Assembly: GCA_018385135.1 (NCBI GenBank)
Contig: JAHAWY010000013.1
Coordinates: forward strand, 1 to 64,000
Reading direction: 5' to 3'
Origin: Oscillospiraceae bacterium
Lineage (GTDB): Bacteria > Bacillota > Clostridia > Oscillospirales > Oscillospiraceae
DNA: 64,000 nucleotides
A program made the translations under genes and the position numbers. The notes under the pieces are model-generated. The model had not been told where the DNA came from. It was given only the letters and a program-made list of their open reading frames with translations, and ran no database searches. How positions within the stretch are numbered: the stretch's first letter is position 1; every line of letters begins with the position of its first letter. This document shows, one piece after another, positions 33,005-42,185 of the stretch.

Positions 33005-34929
33005 CTGCCGCGCCTCCTTTTTTTGCTCTTTCCGTCAAGATAGTGTCTGTCGTCCTCAACGAAAGGTGACACTCCGGCGTCAAAGTCGGCATAATCGCCG
33101 TAATCATCGTAATCCCCGTATCCGCCGAATTCGGTCTGCTCGTCTGCGCCCATATAGCGCTCACGGCGGAGGGTAAACTCGTTGCGGTCACGCATTTTGC
33201 CGCCGTCGCGCGTGGTAAAACTCGCGTTTTTGCGAGTATCCGTCGCCTTGATAAATGCAAGCAGTGCCCAGCAGGATATAAGGCTTGACCCGCCGATGGA
33301 GACGAAGGGAAAGGTAACTCCCGTAAAGGGCAGCAAATCCAGCGAGCCAAATACATTCAGCCCAAGCTGCACCATCATCATAGAAACCGCCGCGCAGCCC
33401 GCGATAACATAAAACGACGAGCGCCCCTGCGCCGCGTTTTTAACTGTAAACAGCGCAAGAACTATAATTGCGGCAACCGCAAGAACGGCAACTAAAAAGC
33501 CCATTTCCTCGCTGACGATGGCAAAAACCAGATCCGTATCCGCCGCAATAATGGTTTGCAGCCAGCCCTTGCCCGCGCCTACGCCGAAAAGCCCGCCCGA
33601 GGCAGCGGCGGAAAGAGCGCGCGTTTGCTGATAGCCCGCGCCGTTGACATCCTCCCAAACATGCCCCCATGCGGCAAAGCGCTGGGCAATATGCGGCTTT
33701 ACGCTGAGTGCAAGAAAGCCCGCAAGCCCCGCCCCGGTAACGGCAAGCAGAACTGTTCCGATGCTGCCGCTGCGCATAAAGGAGATAACAAGAAAGGTTG
33801 CGAAAAACACCAGCGCCGTGCCAAAATCGCCCATGAGCGCCAGCGCGCCGACGCAGATTGCGGAAAACATGATATACATAAGGAGGTTGCGCCCGCGATA
33901 GAGCCTGTCCATCGTTGCGGCACCCGCGTAAATATATGCTATCTTCACAAACTCCGAGGGCTGAAAGCTAATGCCGCCTATCGAGATCCAGTTTTTTGCG
34001 CCGAAGTATTCCGTTCCCAAAGCCAGATTTATCAGCAGCAGCAAAACCGCGGCTACGGCAGCGGGCTTGATTAGCTTTTTAACACGCTTTAGGTCGCGCA
34101 GCCACGAGCCGAGAGCGCAAAAAGCGGCAATGCCGGCAAGCAGAAGCACGACCTGCTTTAGCATATTGCGCGGCGTTGAGCTTGCGCAGACCGACATTCC
34201 GATTGTACACAGGAAGAAAGCGATTGCCTCCACCTCAAAGCCTGTGCGCCCCATGGCACGCATTACGATAAAATAGATCCACATAGCTGCAAAAAGCGCC
34301 AAAAACGCCAGTGTTATCGAACCCCGGTTTTCGGGCGCTGCGTAATAAAACTGCTGAAACCATGTGATAATCTGAAAAATCGCCACATAGCTGAACATAG
34401 CATACGGTGATATGGTTTTTCCCGGCGCTGTTCTTCGCTCGGCAATGATGGCACGCTCGGACTCGGTTAGATTAAAAAACCGCATATCCTTATTGCCGAC
34501 AGTGAGCACATCTCCGTCTTGAAGCGCCGCGCCCTCGTCGGGTATTACAACTCCGTTTATCCCCGCCGCAGCATCAGAGCCGAGGGCATAGACCCGCCAA
34601 CTCCCCATCTCGTCGCGGATAAGTACAAGGTGCGTTTTCAAAACGCGCGCACCCTGCACAACCACATCGCTCGATTTGGCGCTGCCGACGGTACATTCAA
34701 AGTGGCGCAAAGGCACACGCAGACCACCCGGCAGGTCAAGATACGCCCAAACCTCCGGCTCGTAGCTCTCAGCAAGCATGGAGCGCACGCAGCGGCTGAT
34801 GATAGCCAGCGCCGCTATGGGCAGCATATAGCGCGAAAAGTACGCCAGATAGCCCAAGAAAATGCCGAGAGCTCCGGTAAACTCCGGTTTCGCCAAATAG
34901 ACGCTCACGCTTTCGATAAAGCCCTCCAC
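33001..34929 (-). CDS. FtsW/RodA/SpoVE (SEDS) protein with N-terminal FHA domain
   Basis: 642 residues from the GTG that follows AGGAGG by eight bases. A first membrane helix (about residues 20-45) is followed by a cytoplasmic FHA-like domain (about 60-145; TVGSAKSSDVVV and NGVVIPDEGAALQDGDVL), then about ten membrane helices of a SEDS glycosyltransferase with the essential Asp region MGDFGTALVFF and KNWISIGGISFQPSEF. The tail of about 90 residues is charged with Asp/Tyr/Gly repeats. FHA domains bind phosphothreonine, so a Ser/Thr kinase may control this enzyme. Partner PBP follows directly. Confidence 0.9.
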   Translation of the reverse strand: MEGFIESVSVYLAKPEFTGALGIFLGYLAYFSRYMLPIAALAIISRCVRSMLAESYEPEVWAYLDLPGGLRVPLRHFECTVGSAKSSDVVVQGARVLKTHLVLIRDEMGSWRVYALGSDAAAGINGVVIPDEGAALQDGDVLTVGNKDMRFFNLTESERAIIAERRTAPGKTISPYAMFSYVAIFQIITWFQQFYYAAPENRGSITLAFLALFAAMWIYFIVMRAMGRTGFEVEAIAFFLCTIGMSVCASSTPRNMLKQVVLLLAGIAAFCALGSWLRDLKRVKKLIKPAAVAAVLLLLINLALGTEYFGAKNWISIGGISFQPSEFVKIAYIYAGAATMDRLYRGRNLLMYIMFSAICVGALALMGDFGTALVFFATFLVISFMRSGSIGTVLLAVTGAGLAGFLALSVKPHIAQRFAAWGHVWEDVNGAGYQQTRALSAAASGGLFGVGAGKGWLQTIIAADTDLVFAIVSEEMGFLVAVLAVAAIIVLALFTVKNAAQGRSSFYVIAGCAAVSMMMVQLGLNVFGSLDLLPFTGVTFPFVSIGGSSLISCWALLAFIKATDTRKNASFTTRDGGKMRDRNEFTLRRERYMGADEQTEFGGYGDYDDYGDYADFDAGVSPFVEDDRHYLDGKSKKRRRGR

Positions 34930-34949
34930 TCCCGACACCTCCTAACATA

Positions 34950-35049
34950 ATAATGACCCTCGGAACAAGTCCGCGGGTCATTATACCACCAACGCTGCGC
35001 GCCGTGATCTGCATACAAATCGTGCGTAATGACCGTACGCGGTCATTAT
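34950..35049. repeat. Two palindromes with the same arms in the tyrS-SEDS gap
   Basis: The first has arms ATAATGACCC and GGGTCATTAT (34950-34984); the second TAATGACC and GGTCATTA (35028-35049). On the minus strand both begin inside TATAAT, once behind TTTAAA with a 17-base spacer, i.e. a plausible promoter at 35047-35075. They may be repressor operators over the start sites or regulatory hairpins. Confidence 0.6.
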
Positions 35050-35084
35050 AGCATATATATTATGGGTTTTAAACTCTTATTTCG

Positions 35085-36311
35085 TCATCCGAGAACGACG
35101 CGGTTATAATTCTTTTTGCCGCGCTTTAGCACCAGTCCCTCGCCTGAAAGCTCGCTTTCATCAAAGCTTTTTGCGATGTCCGTCACCTTTTCGCCGCCCG
35201 CTTCAACGCCGCCCTGCTGTACCGCGCGGCGAGCCTCGGATTTGGAGGGCACAAGACCGCTCTTGACAAGGAGGCTTAGAATGTCGATTTTGCCGTCTGA
35301 AAGCTCCTCGGCGGAAAGCCGTGTGGTCGGCATATTGGCGCTGTCTCCGCCGCCGGAGAACAGGGCGCGCGCCGTTGCCTGAGCCTTTTCCGCCTCCTCC
35401 CTGCTGTGGACAAGGCTGGTAAGCTCATATGCGAGGATCTCCTTGGCGGTGTTGAGCTGGCTGCCCTCCCATTTGTCCATCTCATCTATCTGCTCAAGCG
35501 GCAGGAAGGTCAGCATTCTCAGGCACTTGAGAACATCGGCGTCGCCGACATTGCGCCAATACTGATAGAAATCATAGGGCGAGGTCTTTTCGGGGTCGAG
35601 CCAAACCGCGCCGGATTGGGTTTTACCCATCTTCTTGCCCTCGGAATTTAGAAGCAGCGTTATGGTCATAGCGTGTGCGTCCTTGCCGAGCTTTTTGCGG
35701 ATAAGCTCTGTGCCGCCGAGCATATTGCTCCACTGGTCGTCGCCGCCAAACTGCATATTGCAGCCGTATTTCTGATAGAGAGCGTAAAAGTCGTAGCTCT
35801 GCATTATCATATAGTTGAATTCAAGGAAGCTCAAGCCCTTCTCCATGCGCTGCTTATAGCACTCCGCGCGCAGCATATTGTTAACCGAGAAGCACGCACC
35901 GACCTCTCGCAGTAATTCAACGTAATTTAGGTCGAGAAGCCAATCGGCATTGTTTACCATCAGCGCTTTATCATCAGAAAAATCAATAAACTTGCTCATC
36001 TGCTTTTTGAAGCATTCACAGTTATGCTCGATGGTTTCCTTGGTCATCATCTGACGCATATCGCTGCGTCCCGAGGGGTCGCCTATCATGCCCGTTCCGC
36101 CGCCGATAAGGGCGATGGGCTTGTTGCCCGCCATTTGCAGGCGCTTCATAAGGCACAGAGCCATGAAGTGACCAACGTGCAGTGAGTCCGCCGTGGGGTC
36201 AAAGCCGATGTAAAACACCGCTTTGCCCTCATTTACCATTTTGCTGATTTCTTCCTCGTTTGTGACCTGCGCAATAAGTCCGCGGGCCTTCAGTTCCTCA
36301 TAAACCGTCAT
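35085..36311 (-). CDS. tyrS: Tyrosyl-tRNA synthetase
   Basis: 408 residues, class I synthetase. HIGH-type motif HVGHF near residue 46, [10 protein letters not shown] near residue 76, and KMSKS-type motif [12 protein letters not shown] near residue 230; the C-terminal 65 residues are an S4 RNA-binding domain. The gene lies 23 bases after recN, so it has no room for a T-box leader and is probably read with recN. In many Firmicutes tyrS is T-box controlled. Confidence 0.97.
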   Translation of the reverse strand: MTVYEELKARGLIAQVTNEEEISKMVNEGKAVFYIGFDPTADSLHVGHFMALCLMKRLQMAGNKPIALIGGGTGMIGDPSGRSDMRQMMTKETIEHNCECFKKQMSKFIDFSDDKALMVNNADWLLDLNYVELLREVGACFSVNNMLRAECYKQRMEKGLSFLEFNYMIMQSYDFYALYQKYGCNMQFGGDDQWSNMLGGTELIRKKLGKDAHAMTITLLLNSEGKKMGKTQSGAVWLDPEKTSPYDFYQYWRNVGDADVLKCLRMLTFLPLEQIDEMDKWEGSQLNTAKEILAYELTSLVHSREEAEKAQATARALFSGGGDSANMPTTRLSAEELSDGKIDILSLLVKSGLVPSKSEARRAVQQGGVEAGGEKVTDIAKSFDESELSGEGLVLKRGKKNYNRVVLG

Positions 36312-36334
36312 TTTTTATCCTCCCAAAATAGCCG

Positions 36335-38014
36335 CTAAAGGCTCTGCTTGAAGCGCCTTGCCGCTTCAAGCTGCTCGCCCGCGGAAATAAGTGTGTTTTC
36401 TGTAATATTATCGCCGCCGTGCAGACGCGCAAGCTCACGCCGCCTGCCCTCGTCGTCAAGCTCTGTAACGCTTGTGAAGGTGCGCTCGCCGCGCTCCGCC
36501 TTTTCAATGAGAAAGTGCGTATCCGCCATGGCTGCTATCTGCGGCAGATGAGTAACGCAAAGCACCTGCTTATGGCGCGACAGCTCCGCCAGCTTTTCGC
36601 CGACGCGCTGCGCGGCAATGCCCGAAACACCCGTGTCTATCTCGTCAAAGACCAGAGTTCCCACAGGGTCGTTCTCGGAAAAAACATTTTTCATCGCAAG
36701 CATAATGCGCGACAGCTCACCGCCGGAGGCAATTTTGCTGATAGCCCCGGGTTTTTCGCCCTTGTTGGCGGACATAAGAAAGCAAATTACATCAGCGCCC
36801 GTGGCGTCAAAGCCCTCCCCGTCCTTTTGCGGAGTTATGTCAACCAAAAAACGAACCGAGGGCATCGCCAGAGCCTTCAGCTCCTCCTCGATGCGCTCTT
36901 GCAAAAGCTTTGCTGTCTCCCGCCGCGCCTTTGTTAAGGCGGCGGCGGCAGTTTTCACCGTTTTTCTCTGCGCTTCCAGCTTGTTTTCAAGCTTTACGAG
37001 CAGGTCGCCGGAATACTCCATTTCATCAAGCTGCTTTTGAGACTGTGAAAGCTTTTCGATAAGCTGCGCCTCGTCGCCGCCGTATTTCTTTTGCAGCCTG
37101 CGCAAAAGTGACAGGCGCGTTTCCAAACGGTCATATTCCTGCGGCGAAAAATCAAGGCTTTGCAGCATATCCCGAATAATCTCGGCAGCATCCTTGAGCA
37201 TAAAAGCAGCGTCGTCAATGGTTTTAACCGTGTCCGAAAGCTCCTCGGAATAGCGCGCGGCACGCTGCATCTCGCTGGAGGCAAGCTCCGAGAGCGAAAC
37301 TGCGCTTTCCTCCGCGCCGTAAAGCGCGTCGTATGCGGCATTAAGCGATTCGGTCAGCTTTTCGGAGTTACGCAAAAGGTCGCGGCGGGCGGAAAGCTCC
37401 TCCTCCTCGCCCTCCCGAAGCTCCGCCCCGGAAAGCTCCTCTATCGTGTCCTTTAGCTTTTCCGTAAGGCGCTCTTTATCATCCTCGTCCATCGAAAGGC
37501 GCTTAATTTCCTTTTTAATCTCCCGAAACTGCGCATATTTCGCTTCGTAATCGGCAAGCAGCTCGCCGTAGCCGCCAAAGCCGTCAAGATACTCACGGTG
37601 GCGAGTTTCATCCATGAGCTGGCGTCCGTCGTTCTGTCCATGGATATCCAGCAGCAGACGCGAAAGCTCACGAAGCTGCGCCGCCGTTACAGGCGAGCCG
37701 CTGACTCGGCAGGAGGACTTGCCGTCCTCGCTTATGCGGCGCTGTAAAACAAGCTCCTCATCACATTCAAGCTCGTTTTCCGAAAGCCACGCGCCTGCAT
37801 CGCATTCGGAAAAGGCGGCGCTTGCAACAGCCCTGTCAGCGCCCGAGCGCACAAGCTCGCGGCTGGTTCGTGCGCCCATAACTGCCTCAAGCGCGTCGAT
37901 AATTATGGACTTACCCGCGCCGGTTTCACCGGTAAGGACGTTTAAGCCCTTGGTAAAGCTGATATCCGCGCGCTCTATGACCGCGATATTTTCTATATGA
38001 AGGTCAGAAAGCAT
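36335..38014 (-). CDS. recN: DNA repair protein RecN
   Basis: 559 residues, an SMC-like ATPase. N-terminal LTGETGAGKSIIIDAL (Walker A) near residue 28, coiled coils about 155-360, then the C-terminal ABC part with ASGGELSRIMLA signature and LVFDEIDTGVSG Walker B, and LCVTHLPQIAA. It holds and aligns broken DNA ends. Located after argR as in Bacillus, but spoIVB and spo0A do not follow. Confidence 0.96.
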   Translation of the reverse strand: MLSDLHIENIAVIERADISFTKGLNVLTGETGAGKSIIIDALEAVMGARTSRELVRSGADRAVASAAFSECDAGAWLSENELECDEELVLQRRISEDGKSSCRVSGSPVTAAQLRELSRLLLDIHGQNDGRQLMDETRHREYLDGFGGYGELLADYEAKYAQFREIKKEIKRLSMDEDDKERLTEKLKDTIEELSGAELREGEEEELSARRDLLRNSEKLTESLNAAYDALYGAEESAVSLSELASSEMQRAARYSEELSDTVKTIDDAAFMLKDAAEIIRDMLQSLDFSPQEYDRLETRLSLLRRLQKKYGGDEAQLIEKLSQSQKQLDEMEYSGDLLVKLENKLEAQRKTVKTAAAALTKARRETAKLLQERIEEELKALAMPSVRFLVDITPQKDGEGFDATGADVICFLMSANKGEKPGAISKIASGGELSRIMLAMKNVFSENDPVGTLVFDEIDTGVSGIAAQRVGEKLAELSRHKQVLCVTHLPQIAAMADTHFLIEKAERGERTFTSVTELDDEGRRRELARLHGGDNITENTLISAGEQLEAARRFKQSL

Positions 38015-38040
38015 ATTTCTATCTCCCTTACTCCGCAGTT

Positions 38041-38490
38041 TTAAAGCAGGGCTTCTATCTCCTTTTCAAAGGCTTGCGCGGCGGCATTGTCCCTCATGGC
38101 GATAAACGCCGTGTCGTCGCCCGCGAGAGTTCCCACAAGTCCGTCGATCTCCATGCCGTCGAGCGCGGCGCAGGCGCCGTTTGCAAGACCGGGCATTGTT
38201 TTGATCACGATGATGTTCTGCGCGGTTGCATAGCTTGTTACGCTTTCACGAAAAATCTTTTTAAGACGGATGTCAAAATCCGCTATCTCATCGCGTCCCG
38301 CAGTAACATAGCGGTATTTTCCGCTGCTTGTAAGCTCCTTAACCAGACGCAGCTCCTTAATATCTCGAGAGAGCGTTGCCTGTGTGCTTTTAACACCCAT
38401 TTCCGCAAGCTCGTCGATAAGCTGATTTTGTGTCTCCACATCCTTCATGGAGATGATTTCCAAAATCTTTGCCTGTCTTGAAGTTTTCAT
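38041..38490 (-). CDS. argR: Arginine repressor ArgR/AhrC
   Basis: 149 residues. Winged helix N-terminus (KILEIISMKDVETQNQLIDE then STQATLSRDIKEL quoted in part) and C-terminal oligomerisation/arginine-binding domain with GTLAGDDTAFIAMRD. It senses arginine and controls arginine metabolism genes. Overlaps the nadK stop by four bases. Conserved position between tlyA and recN. Confidence 0.95.
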   Translation of the reverse strand: MKTSRQAKILEIISMKDVETQNQLIDELAEMGVKSTQATLSRDIKELRLVKELTSSGKYRYVTAGRDEIADFDIRLKKIFRESVTSYATAQNIIVIKTMPGLANGACAALDGMEIDGLVGTLAGDDTAFIAMRDNAAAQAFEKEIEALL

Positions 38491-39359
38491 AGTCTCTCCC
38501 CCAGCTTTTCAAATGCGATATCGTAGAAGCTTTTTTCTGCCACACTTGCCATGACGGTTTTATAGCGTGAACGCTTTATGCTCAGCTTATCGCCGTCATA
38601 AAAGGGTATAAGTGCGCCGCCGTCAACGGAAAGCCACGCCTGCTTACTGCCGCTGTCTTTTGTTGTAATGGTAATCACCCTGTCCGGCGCGAGGACGAAG
38701 GGTCGCGCGGTGATAAGATGGGCGCAGATTGGCGTCAGCAAAATGTTTTCCGCCGTCGGTTCAACAAGCGAGCCGCCCGCAGAAAGCGAATAGGCGGTTG
38801 AGCCGGTGGGTGTTGCAATAACAACACCGTCGCCGCGGTATTCGGTTATCCTTGAGCCGTCGCCGCAGGCGCACAGCTTTAATGTTGTCGCCGTAGCGCG
38901 AAGCACAGCATCGTTGAGTGCCGTGTCCTCATATATCAGCTCTCCGCCGCGATAGAGCGAAACATCTATCATCATGCGCTCAACGCGGGTGTATTCCCCA
39001 CTCGCCGCTTTTACTATAAGCTCAAGCTCGTTCGGCTCAAGCTCCGCCATGAAGCCCTTGTGCCCCATATTGACGCCCAGCATGGGAATTCCCTCTTTAA
39101 TTGCTCCCCGCGCCGCCTTCAAGAACGTGCCGTCGCCGCCAAAGCAGACGATGAGCGCCGCGTTTTCAACTGCCTGAGCAAGAGGCACGGCGTTAATGCT
39201 TTTGAGCAGTTGCTCATCGCGGCTGTGAGAATAAATAGGGCTGATAATGCTTTCAAAGCCACTGTCTTTGAGCATCTCACGCGCCTTTAGCGTAATGGAA
39301 AAATCCTTGTCCCTCTTAGGGTTTGGGCAGAGGACTATATGCTTTTTGTCATGCGACAT
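38487..39359 (-). CDS. nadK: NAD kinase
   Basis: 290 residues from the ATG that follows AAGGAGT (track start is 21 codons longer). Motifs: CFGGDGTFLKAAR near residue 68, GVNMGHKGFMAEL near residue 90, and ATPTGSTAYSLSAGGSLVEP near residue 180. It phosphorylates NAD to NADP. Lies between tlyA and argR, the clostridial arrangement. Confidence 0.96.
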   Translation of the reverse strand: MSHDKKHIVLCPNPKRDKDFSITLKAREMLKDSGFESIISPIYSHSRDEQLLKSINAVPLAQAVENAALIVCFGGDGTFLKAARGAIKEGIPMLGVNMGHKGFMAELEPNELELIVKAASGEYTRVERMMIDVSLYRGGELIYEDTALNDAVLRATATTLKLCACGDGSRITEYRGDGVVIATPTGSTAYSLSAGGSLVEPTAENILLTPICAHLITARPFVLAPDRVITITTKDSGSKQAWLSVDGGALIPFYDGDKLSIKRSRYKTVMASVAEKSFYDIAFEKLGERL

Positions 39360-39390
39360 AGCAAACCAACTCCTTTTGGCTGACGGAAGC

Positions 39391-40191
39391 CTAACGCTCA
39401 AGCTCCCCGTGCGACGCATCAACTATCGCGCGAACGTCCGGATGTATAGACTCATGCTCACCCTTTTGCAGCAGAGCAAGATATTCAATGTTGCCCTCAG
39501 GTCCGCGTATGGGGGAATAGTCAAGCCCCATCAGGCTGAAGCCCGCCGTGGGCAAAAAATCCAAAACAGCTTGAATAACCTCAATATGTGTTTCCTTATC
39601 GCGCACAACGCCCTTTTTGCCTACCTTTTCCTTTCCCGCCTCAAACTGGGGCTTGATAAGGCAGACAACGAAAGCGTCGTCACAGATAAGCTCATGCACC
39701 ACAGGCAGTACCAGACGAACAGAGATAAAGGAAAGGTCCATAACAGCGAGCTGAGGCGTTTCATCGAGCATATCGGGGGTGACATAGCGCAGATTGGTGC
39801 GCTCCATTGAAACCACACGCTCGTCGCTTCTAAGGCTCCACGCAAGCTGACCATAGCCTACGTCCACAGCAAAAACCTTTCGCGCGCCGTTTTGAAGCAG
39901 CACGTCTGTAAAGCCGCCGGTGGAAGCGCCGCAGTCTATGCAAACAAGCCCCGTGGGGTCGAGAGAAAATGCTTTCAGCGCCTTTTCCAGCTTTAGCCCG
40001 CCCCGGCTGACGTATTTGAGAGTTTCCCCGCGCAGTTCTATCTCCACATCATCGGGATAGGAGGTACCGGGCTTATCCGCCTTTTGTCCGTTAACATAGA
40101 CCACCCCCGCCATGATGGAGGTTTTCGCACGTTCTCGGCTGTCGGTAAGTCCGCGCTCGAAAACGAGCTGGTCAAGTCGCTGCTTTTTCAT
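39391..40191 (-). CDS. tlyA: TlyA family rRNA (cytidine-2'-O)-methyltransferase
   Basis: 266 residues from the ATG after GGAGG (37 codons inside the track ORF). S4 domain at residues 3-60 (RLDQLVFERGL and VYVNGQKADKPG), FtsJ-like methyltransferase domain after it with IDCGASTGGFTDVLLQNGA near residue 85 and KPQFEAGKEKVGKKG near residue 185. It methylates 16S and 23S rRNA in characterised homologues. Overlaps the dxs stop by 20 bases. Confidence 0.94.
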   Translation of the reverse strand: MKKQRLDQLVFERGLTDSRERAKTSIMAGVVYVNGQKADKPGTSYPDDVEIELRGETLKYVSRGGLKLEKALKAFSLDPTGLVCIDCGASTGGFTDVLLQNGARKVFAVDVGYGQLAWSLRSDERVVSMERTNLRYVTPDMLDETPQLAVMDLSFISVRLVLPVVHELICDDAFVVCLIKPQFEAGKEKVGKKGVVRDKETHIEVIQAVLDFLPTAGFSLMGLDYSPIRGPEGNIEYLALLQKGEHESIHPDVRAIVDASHGELER

Positions 40192-42046
40192 TCGTTCCTC
40201 CGTTTTCAGCCCCGGAAATAAGCTCCTTTGCCGCCGCTGCAATGCCCTCGGCATCAAGCGAGTAGCTGTGCAAAAGCTCCTCAATACTGCCCTGCGGAAC
40301 AATTCCGCTGCCTAAATCAAGCGTTTTTGCCTTAGCTGCAACGCCCCTGCGGGCACAGCTTTCCAATATCCTCGAACCGACACTGCCGTGAGCGCAGACC
40401 TCCTCGGCAGTTACCAGAAGACCCGTTTTGGAAACAGACTGCAAAATCAGATCCGTTTCCAGAGGATTTATGCGGTTTATCTTTATGACCTCAGCCTCAT
40501 AGCCGGCTGATGAGAGCAGCTCCGCCGCCTTGAGCGCGTTATTGATCATCGTTCCATAGGCAGCTATCGTAACATCCGCGCCCTCGCGCAGACATATTGC
40601 GGGACAAGCGCCGCTGCTTTCTTTATACTCACCCTCGCCGCCGCGCGGATACCTCACGGCAACAGGACCTTCACAGAGATAAAGCGCGCATTTAAGCATT
40701 TCGCGCAGCTCGGCAAAGCTGGACGGACAAAGCACCGTCATTCCCGGAACGGAGCAGAGATAGGAAACATCAAAGCTGCCCTGATGCGTCTCACCGTCAC
40801 GACCGACAAGTCCCGCTCTGTCAACCGCGAAAACAACGTGCAGTCCCGCAATCGAAATGTCGTGGATAAGCATATCGTAGCCGCGCTGCAAAAAGCTTGA
40901 ATAAACGGCAAACACGGGCTTCGCCCCTTGATATGCAAGCCCCGCCGCCATCGTAACCGCGTGTCCCTCGGCGATGCCTACATCGAAGAAGCGCCGTGGA
41001 AATCTCTCGGCAAACTGCGAAAGCCCCGTGCCCGCGCTCATAGCCGCCGTTATCACGGCAAGGCTCTCGTCGCTATCAGCGAGTTTGCAAAGCTCCTCGC
41101 CGAAAACTGAGGAAAAGCCCTCCTCAACGCTTTCTGAAACGCCCATGTCGGTGTTGAATGAGCCTACCCCGTGATATATCTCTGGCTTTTCCTCGGCATA
41201 GCTGTAGCCCCTGCCCTTTTGCGTTACCACATGGACGAGCACGGGGCTTTTCTGCTCTTTTGCCCATGTCAGCACTGCTTCAAGCTGCTTTATGTTGTGT
41301 CCGTCCACCGGACCGAGATACATAAAGCCCAAATCGTCAAATAAATTGCCCGGCAAAAGACGACCCTTCAGCCATTCCTTAATGCGGTGGGTAAAATTAT
41401 ACACCCTTGGGCATTTGCCGAAGGTGCGGCGATAGCGCCGCTTCAGCTCAAGATAGCCCGGCTTTAGGCGCAGGCGTGAAAGCATTTGAGAAATGCTGCC
41501 GACATTTGAGTCGATAGACATACCGTTGTCGTTGAGGATAACGACCATAGGCTCGCCGGACTCTCCGGCGTCGCATATTCCCTCATAGGAAAGCCCGCCC
41601 GTGAGCGCGCCGTCACCAATTACCGCGACAACATTGTAGTCTTGATGTGTAAGCCCTCTCGCACGAGCCATGCCCAGCGCAACGGAAACGGAATTTGAGG
41701 CATGACCGGAGATAGCCGCGTCGTGTATGCTCTCGTCCGGCTTGGGAAAGCCCGAAAGCCCTCCCAGCTTGCGCAGGGAGTCAAATTCCTCTCTGCGTCC
41801 CGTAAGGATCTTATGAACATAGCTTTGATGCCCAACATCAAAAACGAGCCTGTCCCTCTCGGTGTCATAAACTCTGTGAATAGCTATAGTCAGCTCCACC
41901 ACACCCAGATTTGAGGCAAGATGTCCCCCGGTTTTTGCGACCTGTTCTATCAGGAAGGCTCTTATCTCTGCGGCAAGAGCCGCAAGCTCAAGCTCGTTGA
42001 GCTTCTTCACATCGTTCGGGGAGTTTATTTTATTTATTATATTCAA
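40172..42046 (-). CDS. dxs: 1-deoxy-D-xylulose-5-phosphate synthase
   Basis: 624 residues, TTG start after GAGG with eight bases spacing; this start gives an N-terminus (MNIINKINSPNDVKKL) that aligns with other Dxs, while the track ORF has 12 extra codons. Thiamine-binding motif GDGALTGGLSYEGI near residue 140, DNGMSIDSNVG near residue 168, SNSVSVALG near 116. First enzyme of the MEP isoprenoid pathway. Downstream of ispA, separated by a terminator. Confidence 0.95.
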   Translation of the reverse strand: MNIINKINSPNDVKKLNELELAALAAEIRAFLIEQVAKTGGHLASNLGVVELTIAIHRVYDTERDRLVFDVGHQSYVHKILTGRREEFDSLRKLGGLSGFPKPDESIHDAAISGHASNSVSVALGMARARGLTHQDYNVVAVIGDGALTGGLSYEGICDAGESGEPMVVILNDNGMSIDSNVGSISQMLSRLRLKPGYLELKRRYRRTFGKCPRVYNFTHRIKEWLKGRLLPGNLFDDLGFMYLGPVDGHNIKQLEAVLTWAKEQKSPVLVHVVTQKGRGYSYAEEKPEIYHGVGSFNTDMGVSESVEEGFSSVFGEELCKLADSDESLAVITAAMSAGTGLSQFAERFPRRFFDVGIAEGHAVTMAAGLAYQGAKPVFAVYSSFLQRGYDMLIHDISIAGLHVVFAVDRAGLVGRDGETHQGSFDVSYLCSVPGMTVLCPSSFAELREMLKCALYLCEGPVAVRYPRGGEGEYKESSGACPAICLREGADVTIAAYGTMINNALKAAELLSSAGYEAEVIKINRINPLETDLILQSVSKTGLLVTAEEVCAHGSVGSRILESCARRGVAAKAKTLDLGSGIVPQGSIEELLHSYSLDAEGIAAAAKELISGAENGGTNEKAAT

Positions 42047-42116
42047 AGCGGTAACCTCATATATAAAGGCGCAAAAGCGCAAATATTCATTTCAAATACA
42101 GTTTTATATAATAGCA

Positions 42117-42155
42117 AAAGCCGCCTGCGTTTACAAGAGTTATCAGGCGGTTTTG
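42117..42155 (-). terminator. Hairpin between ispA and dxs
   Basis: Arms AAACCGCCTG and CAGGCGGCTTTT on the minus strand with a loop of 16 bases, then a T run. It suggests that dxs-tlyA-nadK are at least partly transcribed from a separate promoter. Confidence 0.75.
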
Positions 42156-42185
42156 TTAGTTTTATTCATTTTTTGGTGAATATTT

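Noticed and set aside
33556-34074. 172-codon plus-strand ORF over the SEDS gene
   Set aside because: Antisense shadow of membrane helices; charged and repetitive as expected from complement of hydrophobic codons.
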